Part shown: positions 18,475-27,011 of the stretch, piece after piece
Layout of the letters: every line of letters begins with the position of its first letter
Numbering within the stretch: the first letter of the stretch is position 1
From: Syntrophomonadaceae bacterium
GTDB lineage: Bacteria; Bacillota; Dethiobacteria; DTU022; UBA8154
Length of the DNA stretch: 63,745 bases
Direction: 5' to 3'
Assembly: GCA_003556225.1 (NCBI GenBank)
Contig: PWRN01000060.1
Span: forward strand, 1 to 63,745
Notes under the pieces: generated by a model
The model's database searches: none
What the model saw: the letters and a program-made list of their open reading frames with translations, nothing else
What the model was told of the DNA's origin: nothing
Position numbers and translations under genes: made by a program

Positions 18475-19198
18475 TTGATTTTCACCTCATTTTTTTTGTG
18501 AAAACGCCCCAACACAAATGGCCACCAAAAACGCAACAAACCCAACCACAGTCATATGGTCGGGTACGCAATTGGCTCACAGCAGGTCTTTAGCGTCCAT
18601 GTACGGCCTGCTGGTCATCGCCCCCATAATCGTTATACGATTGATATTATTCTCTATATTTTTACCATTACCTGCCTGGACCTACCTGGCAAATAGATTT
18701 TTCCAGCTTTTGCTCCGCGCAGAAGCAGCACTTTATATCTTGAAGAAGCACATTTCAGGGCTTGACCAGTGAAAAACCATTGTGGTAAGATTGAAATATA
18801 AACGCATTACATAGCCTCAGCACCAGACGGTTTTCGTTCATCATTTCATGATCTGAAGAACTAAAATCGGCCGCTCATGAAGTAGTTCAACGCCAGAATC
18901 CCTTATGATCTTTCAGTTCACGCAGAACGATCGCGGGCCATGTAACCTCAGATATTCCCAACATTCCTGACAACACAGTACCTGAACAGCTGAACACAAG
19001 ATAATGGATCAAGTTGTCATCCTGCTTCGGCTTTTATGAGTGGCACAAACGGGCTTAGAACAGGCGAGCAGCGATCATAAGACAACGGGCTCCCATTTAA
19101 TGCAATATTTCATCGCTTTTGATGCTTATATACATACCTGTCGGTTTTCCCGGCCAGTGCTTGCCGATGATTTGGCGCTTCAGCCCCTCTCATAAAGT
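18475..19198. other. Long intergenic stretch with no gene seen
   Basis: This stretch separates the SLH gene from the sigma-54 promoter. It is AT-rich in places. A possible 84-codon frame at 18518-18772 has no ribosome site or recognisable domain. I see no RNA gene, repeat or operator that I can defend, although enhancer sites for a sigma-54 activator would be expected in its right-hand 150 bases. Confidence 0.5.
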
Positions 19199-19214
19199 TG
19201 GCATGAAAATTGCT
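19199..19214 (+). promoter_or_regulatory. Sigma-54 (-24/-12) promoter
   Basis: TGGCATGAAAATTGCT fits TGGCAYR-N4-TTGCW exactly, with the GG and GC dinucleotides correctly 10 bases apart. It lies 160 bases before the first thiolase-like gene with nothing coded between. An activator of the NtrC/PAS type would be required; none is encoded in the window. Confidence 0.8.
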
Positions 19215-19373
19215 TTTATAAAGGGCACCCCAGAACATATCTTGCGAAGAAAGGAGGTTAAAAGGCGCGCAAGCCATGTGAATGTTTTCACAGTTTGGCC
19301 TTGCTGTGGCTAAATTAACTTCAACCAGCCACGTCAGTACGTCTGCATACACCAAGACAGGAGGGATATAATT

Positions 19374-20537
19374 GTGAGCAAAAAAGTGGCGATTGTGGGT
19401 TTAGGTTATTCCAGTTTTCGAACAACATCGCAGGATGTTTCCTACCGGGAAATGATTTTCGAAGCAGCAACGAAATGTTACGAGGATGCCGGAGGTGTTC
19501 ATCCCCAGGACATTGATGCGTTTGTGGCATGCTCCGAAGACTTCATGGAAGGAATTAGCATCGCCGATGAATACGTGCCGGACCAGCTCGGGGCTGTATT
19601 AAAACCCGTGCAGAGTATTACCGGCGATGGATTGCAGGGACTGGCCTCGGCAGCCATGCATGTGCTGACCGGCGAATTAGACCTGGTAACCTTGTCTGCT
19701 TTTTCCAAGGCGTCTAATGTCCTTCATTATGCAAATGTCGTTTCTTATGCCTGTGATCCGACCTATGTCAGGCCGCTGAAAGAAAATCCCTATTTTATCG
19801 CCGGATTGGAAATGAACCGGTATCTGTATGAAACAGGCACCACCGAGGAACAGTGTGCCATGGTCACCGCTAAAAACAAGGGTAACGCCCTTTTTAACCC
19901 CACTGCAGCTTACGGCGCAAAAATTGATGTGAAGGATGTACTTCAATCAGACCCGCTCTTTTCTCCGTTAAAATACCTGGACAAAAGTCAGGATCTTGAT
20001 GGCGCCATTGTTTTTTTGCTGGCTTCAGAAGAGAAAGCCTATCAGTATACGGACAAGCCTATTTGGATCAAGGGCCTGGGATGGGCAACGGATACACCCA
20101 ACCTGGATAACCGTTTGGATGGCATGGGAGATGCTGTCTATGCCCGGCTGGCAGCCCAAAAAGCGTACGAGATGGCCGGCATTACTTATCCTCGTAAAGA
20201 AATTCATTTTGCCGAACTCGATGACACCTTTTCTTTCAAGGAGCTTCAGCACCTGGAAGCACTAAACATTTGCAGCAGGGGTGAAGCAGGCAAGCTTTTG
20301 GAGCAAGGGGTGTTTTCCAAGAACGGGGACTTCCCGGTGAACGTTTCCGGGGGAAGCCTGGGAGTCGGGTACCTGCACGAGGCAAACGGTCTCCAAAGGC
20401 TCATGGAAGTGGTTCTCCAGCTGCGCGGAGAAGCAGGAAAGAGGCAGCTAGACGATGTAGAAACCGGCCTGGCTTTCGCCTGGAGAGGAATCCCCACGGC
20501 TACGGGTGCTGCTGCCGTTCTGAGCAGCCGTTATTAA
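19374..20537 (+). CDS. Thiolase-fold protein lacking the catalytic Cys (subunit 1)
   Basis: 387 residues, a full-length SCP2-type thiolase fold. Landmarks are clear: KVAIVGLGYSSFR at the N-terminus, GELDLVTLSAFSKAS near 100-115, the DKPIWIKGLGWATD segment at 228-240 and the HFAELDDTFSFKELQHLEAL helix at 278-296. The nucleophile position (CASG in thiolases) reads T83-G-D-G, the GHP histidine is Y333 (GVGYLHEANG), and the C-terminal Cys region has W370. Claisen chemistry is therefore unlikely. Steroid aldolases of the Ltp2 type are Cys-less thiolase homologues that work with DUF35 partners. GTG start with AGGAGGG upstream. First gene of the sigma-54 operon. Confidence 0.85.
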   Translation: MSKKVAIVGLGYSSFRTTSQDVSYREMIFEAATKCYEDAGGVHPQDIDAFVACSEDFMEGISIADEYVPDQLGAVLKPVQSITGDGLQGLASAAMHVLTGELDLVTLSAFSKASNVLHYANVVSYACDPTYVRPLKENPYFIAGLEMNRYLYETGTTEEQCAMVTAKNKGNALFNPTAAYGAKIDVKDVLQSDPLFSPLKYLDKSQDLDGAIVFLLASEEKAYQYTDKPIWIKGLGWATDTPNLDNRLDGMGDAVYARLAAQKAYEMAGITYPRKEIHFAELDDTFSFKELQHLEALNICSRGEAGKLLEQGVFSKNGDFPVNVSGGSLGVGYLHEANGLQRLMEVVLQLRGEAGKRQLDDVETGLAFAWRGIPTATGAAAVLSSRY

Positions 20538-20623
20538 ATCCTGGAAAGAAGCGTTATTCTTTTTTCATGATCAATGGCAAATAAGGCTTTAAATAAACTG
20601 ATTTGACTGGAGGGTTGAGGTAA

Positions 20624-21796
20624 ATGAGAAAAGTTGCTGTTGTAGGGGCTGGAATGACCAAATTCGCAAGAAGGGCCCTGGAAACCCCGAAAGAGCTTTC
20701 ATATCAAGCCTCGAAAGCGGCCTTGGACAGTGCCGGAATGAAATTAAAAGATATCGACTGTGTTGCACACGGTAGCGCTCCTGATGCCTTCGACGGTATT
20801 CACCAGAAAGGCGAATACCTCGCTGACGGGTGTGGAGGCTGGAATAAACCAACCATGCGGGTATTTGTGGGTGGAGCAACCGGCGTACACGCCATTGCCC
20901 ACGGCTGGTACCACGTCGCCTCGGGATTGGCCGACACCTGCCTGGTTGTTTGCGAGGAAAAAATGTCCAGCGCCATGCCCCATGCCCAGGCGTTTTTCCT
21001 GACAATTTTTGACGCGATTACGGAAAGGGCCCTGGGCCTTAACCTGATTTGGATTTTCGCCCTGGAAATGAAACGGTACATGGAAAGATACGGGTACACC
21101 AAGGAAGATATGGCCCTTTCAGCCATGAAAAATAAAAATCAGGGCTTGAAGCATCCCGCTTCCCAGTTTTACGGAGGCAATGAGCTCACTGTTGAAGATA
21201 TCTTAAACTCTGAAGTCATGGCATCCCCTGTCAGCAGGCTTGATGTGAGCCCCGTTTCCGACGGCGCGGCAGCGATCGTACTGGCTTCAGAAAGAACAGC
21301 AAGGCGGCTTACCGACAAGCCCGTATGGATCGAGGGAGTAGGCTGGTGCCTGGACACCGCTTACTGGGCAACAAGAGACCTGTATTATCCCCGCTACACG
21401 GAAATCGCGGCCAGAAAGGCTTACAAGATGGCCGGGATCCGGGAACCCCACAAGGAGATTAATATCGCAGAACCTTATGATCCCTTTGGCTACAAGCAGC
21501 TGCACCACATGGAAGGCCTGCTTCTCTCCCCCAAGGGAAAAACGGTGGAACTGCTAAGAGACGGTCACTTCGATATGGACGGCAACCTGCCCATGTGCCC
21601 CTCGGGTGGACTGCTCGGCGTCGGAAACCCCATTGCCGCAGCGGGCACCTTGAAGCTGTGCGAACTGTTCTGGCAGCTCAGGGGCGAAGCAGGAGAAAGA
21701 CAGGTGCCGGGCAATCCCAGGTTGGGCGTCGCCCAGGCCTGGGGTGATTTAATGCAGGTCAGCTCAGTTGTCGTTATGGGGATAAACAACGCGTAA
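20624..21796 (+). CDS. Thiolase-fold protein lacking the catalytic Cys (subunit 2)
   Basis: 390 residues, paralogous to the preceding gene. Landmarks: KVAVVGAGMTKFARR, LADTCLVVCEEKMS near 102-115, RLDVSPVSDGAAAIVLASE at 205-223 (an intact SCP2-thiolase motif), DKPVWIEGVGWCLDT and NIAEPYDPFGYKQLHHMEGL. The nucleophile is G84 (GGATG instead of CASG), the GHP His is N335 (GVGNPIAAAG), and W373 sits in the last catalytic region. The better-kept VSDGAAA motif suggests this subunit still binds a CoA ester. GGAGGG precedes the ATG, 86 bases after subunit 1. A hetero-oligomer with subunit 1 and the DUF35 proteins is inferred. Confidence 0.85.
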   Translation: MRKVAVVGAGMTKFARRALETPKELSYQASKAALDSAGMKLKDIDCVAHGSAPDAFDGIHQKGEYLADGCGGWNKPTMRVFVGGATGVHAIAHGWYHVASGLADTCLVVCEEKMSSAMPHAQAFFLTIFDAITERALGLNLIWIFALEMKRYMERYGYTKEDMALSAMKNKNQGLKHPASQFYGGNELTVEDILNSEVMASPVSRLDVSPVSDGAAAIVLASERTARRLTDKPVWIEGVGWCLDTAYWATRDLYYPRYTEIAARKAYKMAGIREPHKEINIAEPYDPFGYKQLHHMEGLLLSPKGKTVELLRDGHFDMDGNLPMCPSGGLLGVGNPIAAAGTLKLCELFWQLRGEAGERQVPGNPRLGVAQAWGDLMQVSSVVVMGINNA

Positions 21797-21837
21797 CAAA
21801 AATAAATTTCTAGATTAACTTCTAGGAGGGATAATGA

Positions 21838-22353
21838 ATGGATCACAAAGAGTTTATTCGTGGAGGAACCGCTCTTTCCGAAGATGAGATCAAGTCAGGA
21901 AAGATCTTCGTAGAGGAAGATGCCCTCGACTGCCGTTATGCCTGGGATACAGGCGTGGCGATCGGACGATATCTCGCGGAACTGAAAAAGGGAAAAATCA
22001 TCGCGAAAAAAACCAATTGCTGCGACCGCATCATGATTCCCCCGCGGATGTTTTGCGAGCTGTGTTACCGGCCCTCCGGTGCATGGACGTACGTCCAGGA
22101 CACCGGTGTGGTCAACACCTTCTCCATCAGCAACATTTATTATGATGCCAGCAGGGTTCCTTCGGGTGAACCCAACCCCATGCCGGCGGTGATTGAAATC
22201 GATGGAGCTTCCAAAGGCATGGGCATCATGCACCTGCTGGGAGAAGTAAAACCCGAAGATGTCAAGATCGGCATGAAAGTCAAAGCGGTCTGGAAGCCGG
22301 AAAGCGAACGGACGGGCTCCATCACCGACATTGAATACTTCAAACCCTATTAG
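21838..22353 (+). CDS. DUF35 Zn-ribbon/OB-fold protein, thiolase partner 1
   Basis: 171 residues: a rubredoxin-like zinc ribbon followed by an OB-fold, the DUF35 (ChsH2 C-terminal, BbsA, archaeal thiolase-HMGS linker) architecture. Ribbon cysteines are C61, C62, C73 and C76. The first pair is adjacent instead of Cys-x2-Cys, so zinc binding may be altered. The OB part runs from YVQDTGVVNTFSISN to SITDIEYFKPY and includes the usual GMGIMHLLGEVKPEDVKIGMKVKAVW. An extra N-terminal segment of 40 residues is unlike minimal DUF35 proteins. AGGAGGG precedes the ATG; the next gene begins 12 bases after the stop. Confidence 0.85.
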   Translation: MDHKEFIRGGTALSEDEIKSGKIFVEEDALDCRYAWDTGVAIGRYLAELKKGKIIAKKTNCCDRIMIPPRMFCELCYRPSGAWTYVQDTGVVNTFSISNIYYDASRVPSGEPNPMPAVIEIDGASKGMGIMHLLGEVKPEDVKIGMKVKAVWKPESERTGSITDIEYFKPY

Positions 22354-22365
22354 GAGGTGCCCGGC

Positions 22366-22848
22366 ATGGGTATTTTAGAGAGAATCACAAAAAACGTCGA
22401 TAACAAGTACTGGTACCCCGAAAATGACACGTTTCCTGTAAAAAACCGCTATACGGCGGGTGTGGCAGGACAAAAGTTTTTCCAGGAACTCAAGGACAAC
22501 GGGAAAATATATGGTACGACTTGTGCAGCATGCAAACTTACTTTTGTGCCGGCCAAGCTATTCTGCGAACAGTGCTTTGCTGAACTGGACGACTGGGTAG
22601 ACGTGGGGACAACAGGGATACTTTGGTCATGGACCATTGCCTATAAGAACAAAGATGACAGCAAGAAAGAAACCCCCACCCTGCTGGCCGCCATCCGTCT
22701 GGCCGACGGGCTATTGGTGCACTGGCTGGGCGAGTGCAGCCCGGAAGACGTAGAAATCGGCATGCCCGTAACCGCCGTTTTTAAAGATCCGGGTGAAAGG
22801 GAAGGTAGTCTCCTGGACATCGGGCACTTCAAACCGGTTATTTCCTGA
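22366..22848 (+). CDS. DUF35 Zn-ribbon/OB-fold protein, thiolase partner 2
   Basis: 160 residues. The zinc ribbon is canonical (C53-x2-C56-x10-C67-x2-C70; TTCAACKLTFVPAKLFCEQC), followed by an OB-fold ending SLLDIGHFKPVIS. In known complexes DUF35 domains bridge a thiolase-fold enzyme to its CoA-ester-forming partner and may channel the acyl-CoA. ATG 22366 has GGAGG eight bases upstream; an in-frame GTG at 22357 overlaps that site and is less likely. Last gene of the operon, followed at once by a strong terminator. Confidence 0.87.
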   Translation: MGILERITKNVDNKYWYPENDTFPVKNRYTAGVAGQKFFQELKDNGKIYGTTCAACKLTFVPAKLFCEQCFAELDDWVDVGTTGILWSWTIAYKNKDDSKKETPTLLAAIRLADGLLVHWLGECSPEDVEIGMPVTAVFKDPGEREGSLLDIGHFKPVIS

Positions 22849-22871
22849 GGTAAATAACACCAACAGCGAAG

Positions 22872-22916
22872 GGGCCCGGTGGTCTGTATGTGCATCCAGA
22901 CCACCGGGCCCTTTTT
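22872..22916 (+). terminator. Strong rho-independent terminator of the thiolase/DUF35 operon
   Basis: A perfect 15-bp GC-rich stem (GGGCCCGGTGGTCTG / CAGACCACCGGGCCC) with a 10-base loop, followed by TTTTT. Confidence 0.92.
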
Positions 22917-23114
22917 ATGCCCGGAATTTTGTCGCGCGTTCTTTTGCGACCCGGGATGGGTGTTAGATTCTTACTGTAAGGCTGATACCAGTAGACAGGC
23001 GGCCCCACAAGCAGTAGAATGGTTTGCAGGTAGTGATTAGACGATCCAGAGACACGGGCGCTTCCCGGCAGTCGTTTTTGACAGACAACCCGGGGACTTC
23101 AGGAGAGAAAGGAC

Positions 23115-24176
23115 ATGACCCAAAAACACAGCGAAAATCATTTCTGTGCCGACCCCGTTTTCATCAGGAAGGCCCTGTTGTCCTGGTACGACCGGCATGC
23201 CCGGGATCTGCCCTGGCGGCGAGAGCAGGATCCATACCGCATCTGGCTGTCGGAGGTCATGCTGCAGCAAACCCGTGCGGATACCGTGATCCCGTATTAC
23301 ACCCGCTTTATTGAGGCTTATCCCACCGTGGAAGCTTTGAGCGCTGCCCCGGAAGAAAAAGTATTGAAACTTTGGGAGGGCCTGGGTTATTATGCGCGAG
23401 CGCGTAATTTCCTGCAGGCAGCCCGGGAAGTGCAAACCCGTTACGGCAGCCGGGTTCCCCCCGACCCCCGGACCTTCAGGGATCTTCCGGGGGTCGGAGA
23501 TTACACCGTGGCAGCCGTGTTAAGCATTGCCTACCAGGTTCCCCTGGCGGCTGTCGACGGCAACATCAAGCGTGTCCTCACCCGCCTCTACTGCCTCGAA
23601 GAAGATTCACTGGAAACATCGCTGAAAAAAGAAATCCAATCCCGGGCTGACACGCTGCTGGACCTCGAAAGACCTGGGGATTTTAACCAGGCCCTGATGG
23701 ACCTGGGGGCCTCCACCTGTACGCCTCGCCACCCCGCCTGCAGTCAGTGCCCCCTGCTGAGCTTTTGCCAGGCTTACCGCAGGGGAAAAACCCTGGAGAT
23801 CCCTCCCCCCAAAAAACAAAAACCCCTTCCCCGGGTTAACATAACCGCCGTCGTGATCCAGCGTGGAGGAATGTGCCTGGTTCGCCAGCGCCCTCGAGCA
23901 GGACTCCTCGGCGGACTCTGGGAGTTTCCAACTCTCTCCCCCGGTGTCCTGGAAAAAGAAGAGGTTATGCTTCAAGACAAAATCGCAGAGCTCCAGCACA
24001 CCTTCAGTCACCTCCGGTGGTATGTGACCGTGTACCGGGGTGAACTGCATGGCGCATGGTCGGCCGTCCAGCCCTGGCGCTGGGCAACGGCTGAAGAATT
24101 GGCTTCCCTGCCCTTCCCTTCCATTTATCATCGCCTGGTCGAACAGGTCAGGAAAAACCTTTCCGCAACGCTTTAA
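23115..24176 (+). CDS. mutY: A/G-specific adenine DNA glycosylase
   Basis: 353 residues, normal for MutY, which removes adenine mispaired with 8-oxoguanine and so prevents G-to-T changes. Visible: catalytic Glu in WLSEVMLQQT, helix-hairpin-helix LPGVGDYTVAAVLS, catalytic Asp in AAVDGNIKRV, the 4Fe-4S cluster C-x6-C-x2-C-x5-C (CTPRHPACSQCPLLSFC), and a C-terminal NUDIX-like 8-oxoG recognition domain (VVIQRGGMCLVRQRP ... GLWEFPTL ... HTFSHLRW). The ATG follows AGGAGAGAAAGGAC. It stands alone on its strand after the thiolase operon terminator. Confidence 0.97.
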   Translation: MTQKHSENHFCADPVFIRKALLSWYDRHARDLPWRREQDPYRIWLSEVMLQQTRADTVIPYYTRFIEAYPTVEALSAAPEEKVLKLWEGLGYYARARNFLQAAREVQTRYGSRVPPDPRTFRDLPGVGDYTVAAVLSIAYQVPLAAVDGNIKRVLTRLYCLEEDSLETSLKKEIQSRADTLLDLERPGDFNQALMDLGASTCTPRHPACSQCPLLSFCQAYRRGKTLEIPPPKKQKPLPRVNITAVVIQRGGMCLVRQRPRAGLLGGLWEFPTLSPGVLEKEEVMLQDKIAELQHTFSHLRWYVTVYRGELHGAWSAVQPWRWATAEELASLPFPSIYHRLVEQVRKNLSATL

Positions 24177-24318
24177 AGTAAGCTCAACCATCTTTTTTCG
24201 TTAGTCCAACCATTAGAGGGCAACCTTCCTGCATCGCTGCAGCGCGGAGCCGTGCGCCATATGCCGGCAACACAACTCCCCGCCGACACATCCGGTCCAG
24301 GGCAAGACGTACCTGGCT

Positions 24319-24747
24319 TTATTTGTCTTTCCCCCAGGTGATATACCCTCTGAATTCTTTTCCTCTGAGCTGGACCAGGGGCGTGGAAAGGATCACGTTC
24401 CCGTCCTTGAACTCGTAGAATCGGTCCAGAGTTGTGCCAACCCAGTTCGGAATATAGCTGATCTCCACGTGGTGCACGATACGGTCGGGCAGCATTTCGT
24501 ATTTCCCCGCGTAGGCGACGAAACCCTTGGACAGCTCGATCTTCTCCTCATCGGAGATATTGACGAAATCGTGGGCGGAAACAGGCGGGCGATCAGTGCG
24601 GGTAATAATGGTAGACATCATACCTTCTTCGTCGTAGACGATCACGCCATCTGCCTGCTCTCCGTAAGGGAAAAACCGGGTGCCATCTTCGGCCCGGTAT
24701 TCGAATTTGACCAGTCTCCAGGTGCCAACAATAGAGTGATTGGACAT
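24319..24747 (-). CDS. Lipocalin-like domain protein
   Basis: 142 residues resembling the Lipocalin_5 family: SIVGTWRLVKFEYRAEDGTRFFPYG, then VIVYDEEGMMSTIITR and a C-terminal strand pair. These small beta-barrels are thought to bind hydrophobic ligands; substrates are unknown. The start was chosen at ATG 24747, preceded by GGGAGGTCAGACA; an upstream ATG at 24780 lacks a ribosome site. No signal peptide, so it is cytoplasmic. It lies 60 bases after the aldo/keto reductase gene on the same strand. Confidence 0.75.
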   Translation of the reverse strand: MSNHSIVGTWRLVKFEYRAEDGTRFFPYGEQADGVIVYDEEGMMSTIITRTDRPPVSAHDFVNISDEEKIELSKGFVAYAGKYEMLPDRIVHHVEISYIPNWVGTTLDRFYEFKDGNVILSTPLVQLRGKEFRGYITWGKDK

Positions 24748-24807
24748 TGTCTGACCTCCCATACTTGTTTTCCAGGTCACAGGTGTTTTTCAGGTTGTTG
24801 GGATTCA

Positions 24808-25881
24808 CTACCAGCGATATTTGAAGAAATTGGCTTCCTCCTGGTAGGGGGCAACCAGCTGCGCCAGGTGGGCCATTTTTTCCCGGGAGAAAGGAGTAAA
24901 ATCGGCGGCGAGGGCGACATTTTCTTCCAGCTCTTCCACCGTGGAAATGCCGACGATGGCCGTGCTCACGGGTAGGGAGAAAACATACCCCAGGGCCTGC
25001 TGCATAGTCTGCAAGCCGCCTTCCTGGAAAAGGCTTCCCCGCGCTGTAACCTTCATGGCGATGATCCCAATTTCTTTTTCCAGGGCGGTCTCCAAGAGGG
25101 ATTCCTGGAAAGGAAGATAATGAAGATCTGCCGCATTGAGGGCCATGAGCAGGCAGTCAAAAGGATATTCTTGGATCCCACGCCGCAGGATTTCGGGATC
25201 TTTATGACCGGTAATACCAAGGTGCCGGACCGCGCCTTCTTCCTTCAAGCGCTCCATGGCCCGCACGGCGCCATCCTTGCTCAGGGCACGATCCAGGTCT
25301 TCCTGCACCCGCACGTTGTGTACCTGGTAGAGGTCCAGGTAGTCCGTCTGGAGTCGCTGCAGGCTCTGTTCAAAAAGCCGCATCGTCCCGTCATAGGTCC
25401 GATCGTGGGTCTTGCTGGCCAGGAAAACCTCCTCCCGGCGGCTGCGCATCACTTCACCGATGTTCTCTTCACTGCCCCCGTCCCCGTACGAAGCGGCCGT
25501 ATCGATATAGTTTACGCCCCGATCCAGGGCGCGATGAATGATCTCCACGGCCTCCTCCCGGCGGTCACGCTTCTCCACGGTAGCCTCACCGCCCAGGCTG
25601 AATAACCCGACTTGAAAACCCGTTTTCCCCAGGGCTCTTTTGGGCAATTCTTTCTGCACTTTTTTCGGCACAACCCATTCCTCCTTTGGGCTTTCACCGG
25701 GCTCGGGCTGGATACTCTGTGGTGTATGTTCCGGACCCGGGCTCTCGGCTTTTTTCGGTTCATCGAAAGCGACATCTCCCCCGGTTCCCCGCAGCAGCCG
25801 CCAGAGGCCTGCACCGCCCAGGCCCGCCGCCGCAGCCAGGCTGATGCCCAGGAATTTTCTGCGGTTCAAACCGGATGCCAT
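24808..25881 (-). CDS. TAT-exported aldo/keto reductase
   Basis: 357 residues. The N-terminus is a twin-arginine signal (NRRKFLGIS with RR at 7-8, then an Ala/Gly-rich hydrophobic core), followed by a Pro/Glu-rich linker of about 45 residues and a full aldo/keto reductase barrel from about residue 85. The catalytic tetrad is visible: Asp and Tyr in NYIDTAASYGDG, Lys in FLASKTHDR, His in YLDLYQVHNV. NAD(P)H-dependent reductases rarely work outside the membrane, so the cofactor must be bound before export or an alternative acceptor is used. Start at ATG 25881 (GGGGGTG upstream). Likely transcribed with the small Cys-rich gene upstream, 33 bases away. Confidence 0.85.
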   Translation of the reverse strand: MASGLNRRKFLGISLAAAAGLGGAGLWRLLRGTGGDVAFDEPKKAESPGPEHTPQSIQPEPGESPKEEWVVPKKVQKELPKRALGKTGFQVGLFSLGGEATVEKRDRREEAVEIIHRALDRGVNYIDTAASYGDGGSEENIGEVMRSRREEVFLASKTHDRTYDGTMRLFEQSLQRLQTDYLDLYQVHNVRVQEDLDRALSKDGAVRAMERLKEEGAVRHLGITGHKDPEILRRGIQEYPFDCLLMALNAADLHYLPFQESLLETALEKEIGIIAMKVTARGSLFQEGGLQTMQQALGYVFSLPVSTAIVGISTVEELEENVALAADFTPFSREKMAHLAQLVAPYQEEANFFKYRW

Positions 25882-25914
25882 CCTAACACCCCCATAATTC
25901 ATGTTTAGCAGTAT

Positions 25915-26100
25915 TTAGTAGACCTTGTCATCCACGCTGCGGACATAGATCCAGCAGTCTTTCCACGCTGACTCGCTTAAGCAATATTTGGAGAGGGCTT
26001 CCTGGCCGGGCGGAGAACCCGCGCCGTCAGGATTCTTTTGGCTGGAACAGTAATAGGAATCAGCCTGGTTTGCATCCTTGATCAGAAACTTACAGCTCAT
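25915..26100 (-). CDS. Small Cys-rich protein, 61 residues
   Basis: Begins MSCKFLIKDANQADSYYCSS and ends CWIYVRSVDDKVY; Cys occur at about 3, 18, 40 and 49, enough for one zinc or Fe-S site. AAAGGAG precedes the ATG, and the gene sits directly ahead of the TAT aldo/keto reductase. I do not recognise the family. A metal-binding partner or regulator of the reductase is a guess from position only. Confidence 0.6.
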   Translation of the reverse strand: MSCKFLIKDANQADSYYCSSQKNPDGAGSPPGQEALSKYCLSESAWKDCWIYVRSVDDKVY

Positions 26101-26431
26101 CGTCGAGGCTCCTTTCCAATAAACAATAATTATTATGATTATAGCATGTTTTTCCTTTCAGCCATAGGCCAAATTGAGGCAGATTGCTTTCCGGTTAAAT
26201 TTGACGACTTCGCAGGTCCTTTCCTGCCCGTCTGCAGACACAAATACGATTTGCCCGGAGTGAACCCCCTGCCAAATGCCTTGCCGCCGGGCGCGTTTGG
26301 CTGCTGGAGTGCCGGACGATGATTTAACCCCTTGCCGCCTTGCGTGTCTACTGCGGCGATGGTATACTGATCATACTGAAAAGCCGAAAAAGCGCTCAAA
26401 AATCTCGCTGAACCCGGGAGGGAGCAACGAC

Positions 26432-26647
26432 ATGATGAAGAGTACCCAGGGAACAAACTGCGTGGTCTGCAGCACCAGGGAGGCTGTCGTCCTCTGCAAC
26501 GGCTGTGAAAAGGCCCTCTGCACCCACTGCCGCACCTTTGATATCTGGAACCACGGCTGCGGCAGCGGTGACGTGAAGGCCTTCTGCCCGACATGCAACA
26601 ACGATCCCGACATTAATATCTACCGGCAGCCCACGAAAAACCAGTAA
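26432..26647 (+). CDS. Small B-box/zinc-finger-like protein, 71 residues
   Basis: Nine Cys and two His in 50 residues (NCVVCSTREAVVLCNGCEKA followed by LCTHCRTFDIWNHGCGS and FCPTCN), a treble-clef or B-box-like zinc-finger pattern that would bind two zinc ions. GGGAGGGAGCAACGAC precedes the ATG. A single-domain B-box zinc protein is found in several anaerobes, usually of unknown function. It is divergent from the 61-residue Cys-rich gene, with 331 bases between them. Confidence 0.65.
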   Translation: MMKSTQGTNCVVCSTREAVVLCNGCEKALCTHCRTFDIWNHGCGSGDVKAFCPTCNNDPDINIYRQPTKNQ

Positions 26648-26790
26648 AGCTGGTGGAAATACATCAATCTGTAACAGGGGAACTCGCATCTTACAAAAAA
26701 CCGGTCACCGCAAACCGATGCGAAAATACATCCACGTTGTCCTGACATGCCGGCCACCGCTACCCCTCTAAGCAGGCGGCTCCAGGCCTA

Positions 26791-26930
26791 CAGCGAAATG
26801 TTATTTATCTTAAGCATACCGCTAGCCACAGGGGACAGTTCCATCGTCTGTTACGGGGACACACCTCTAAACTTCAGAGGAATGTCCCCGAATCCTCCGC
26901 TTCGCTCCGGTAAAGCTGATTACCGTCCCC
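26791..26930. repeat. Dispersed GGGGACA palindromic repeat, copy 2
   Basis: It carries the same core as copy 1 (GGGGACACACCTCT ... AGAGGAATGTCCCC at 26855-26889) and the same left flank (CAGCGAAATGTTATTTATCTTAA). It also has an outer nested pair GGGGACAGT (26831) and ACCGTCCCC (26922), absent from copy 1. It fills most of the 363-base gap before the first radical-SAM gene. Confidence 0.68.
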
Positions 26931-27011
26931 ATGGCAACGCCAGTGGCAATTTTTCGCTGTGGGGCCGGATGCTTTTCGTCTTTGGCAAATTAACCGTGTA
27001 CGGCGAGTTTC

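Noticed and set aside
18518-18772. 84-codon plus frame before the thiolase operon
   Set aside because: No Shine-Dalgarno site, no recognised domain, and an odd composition; probably chance.
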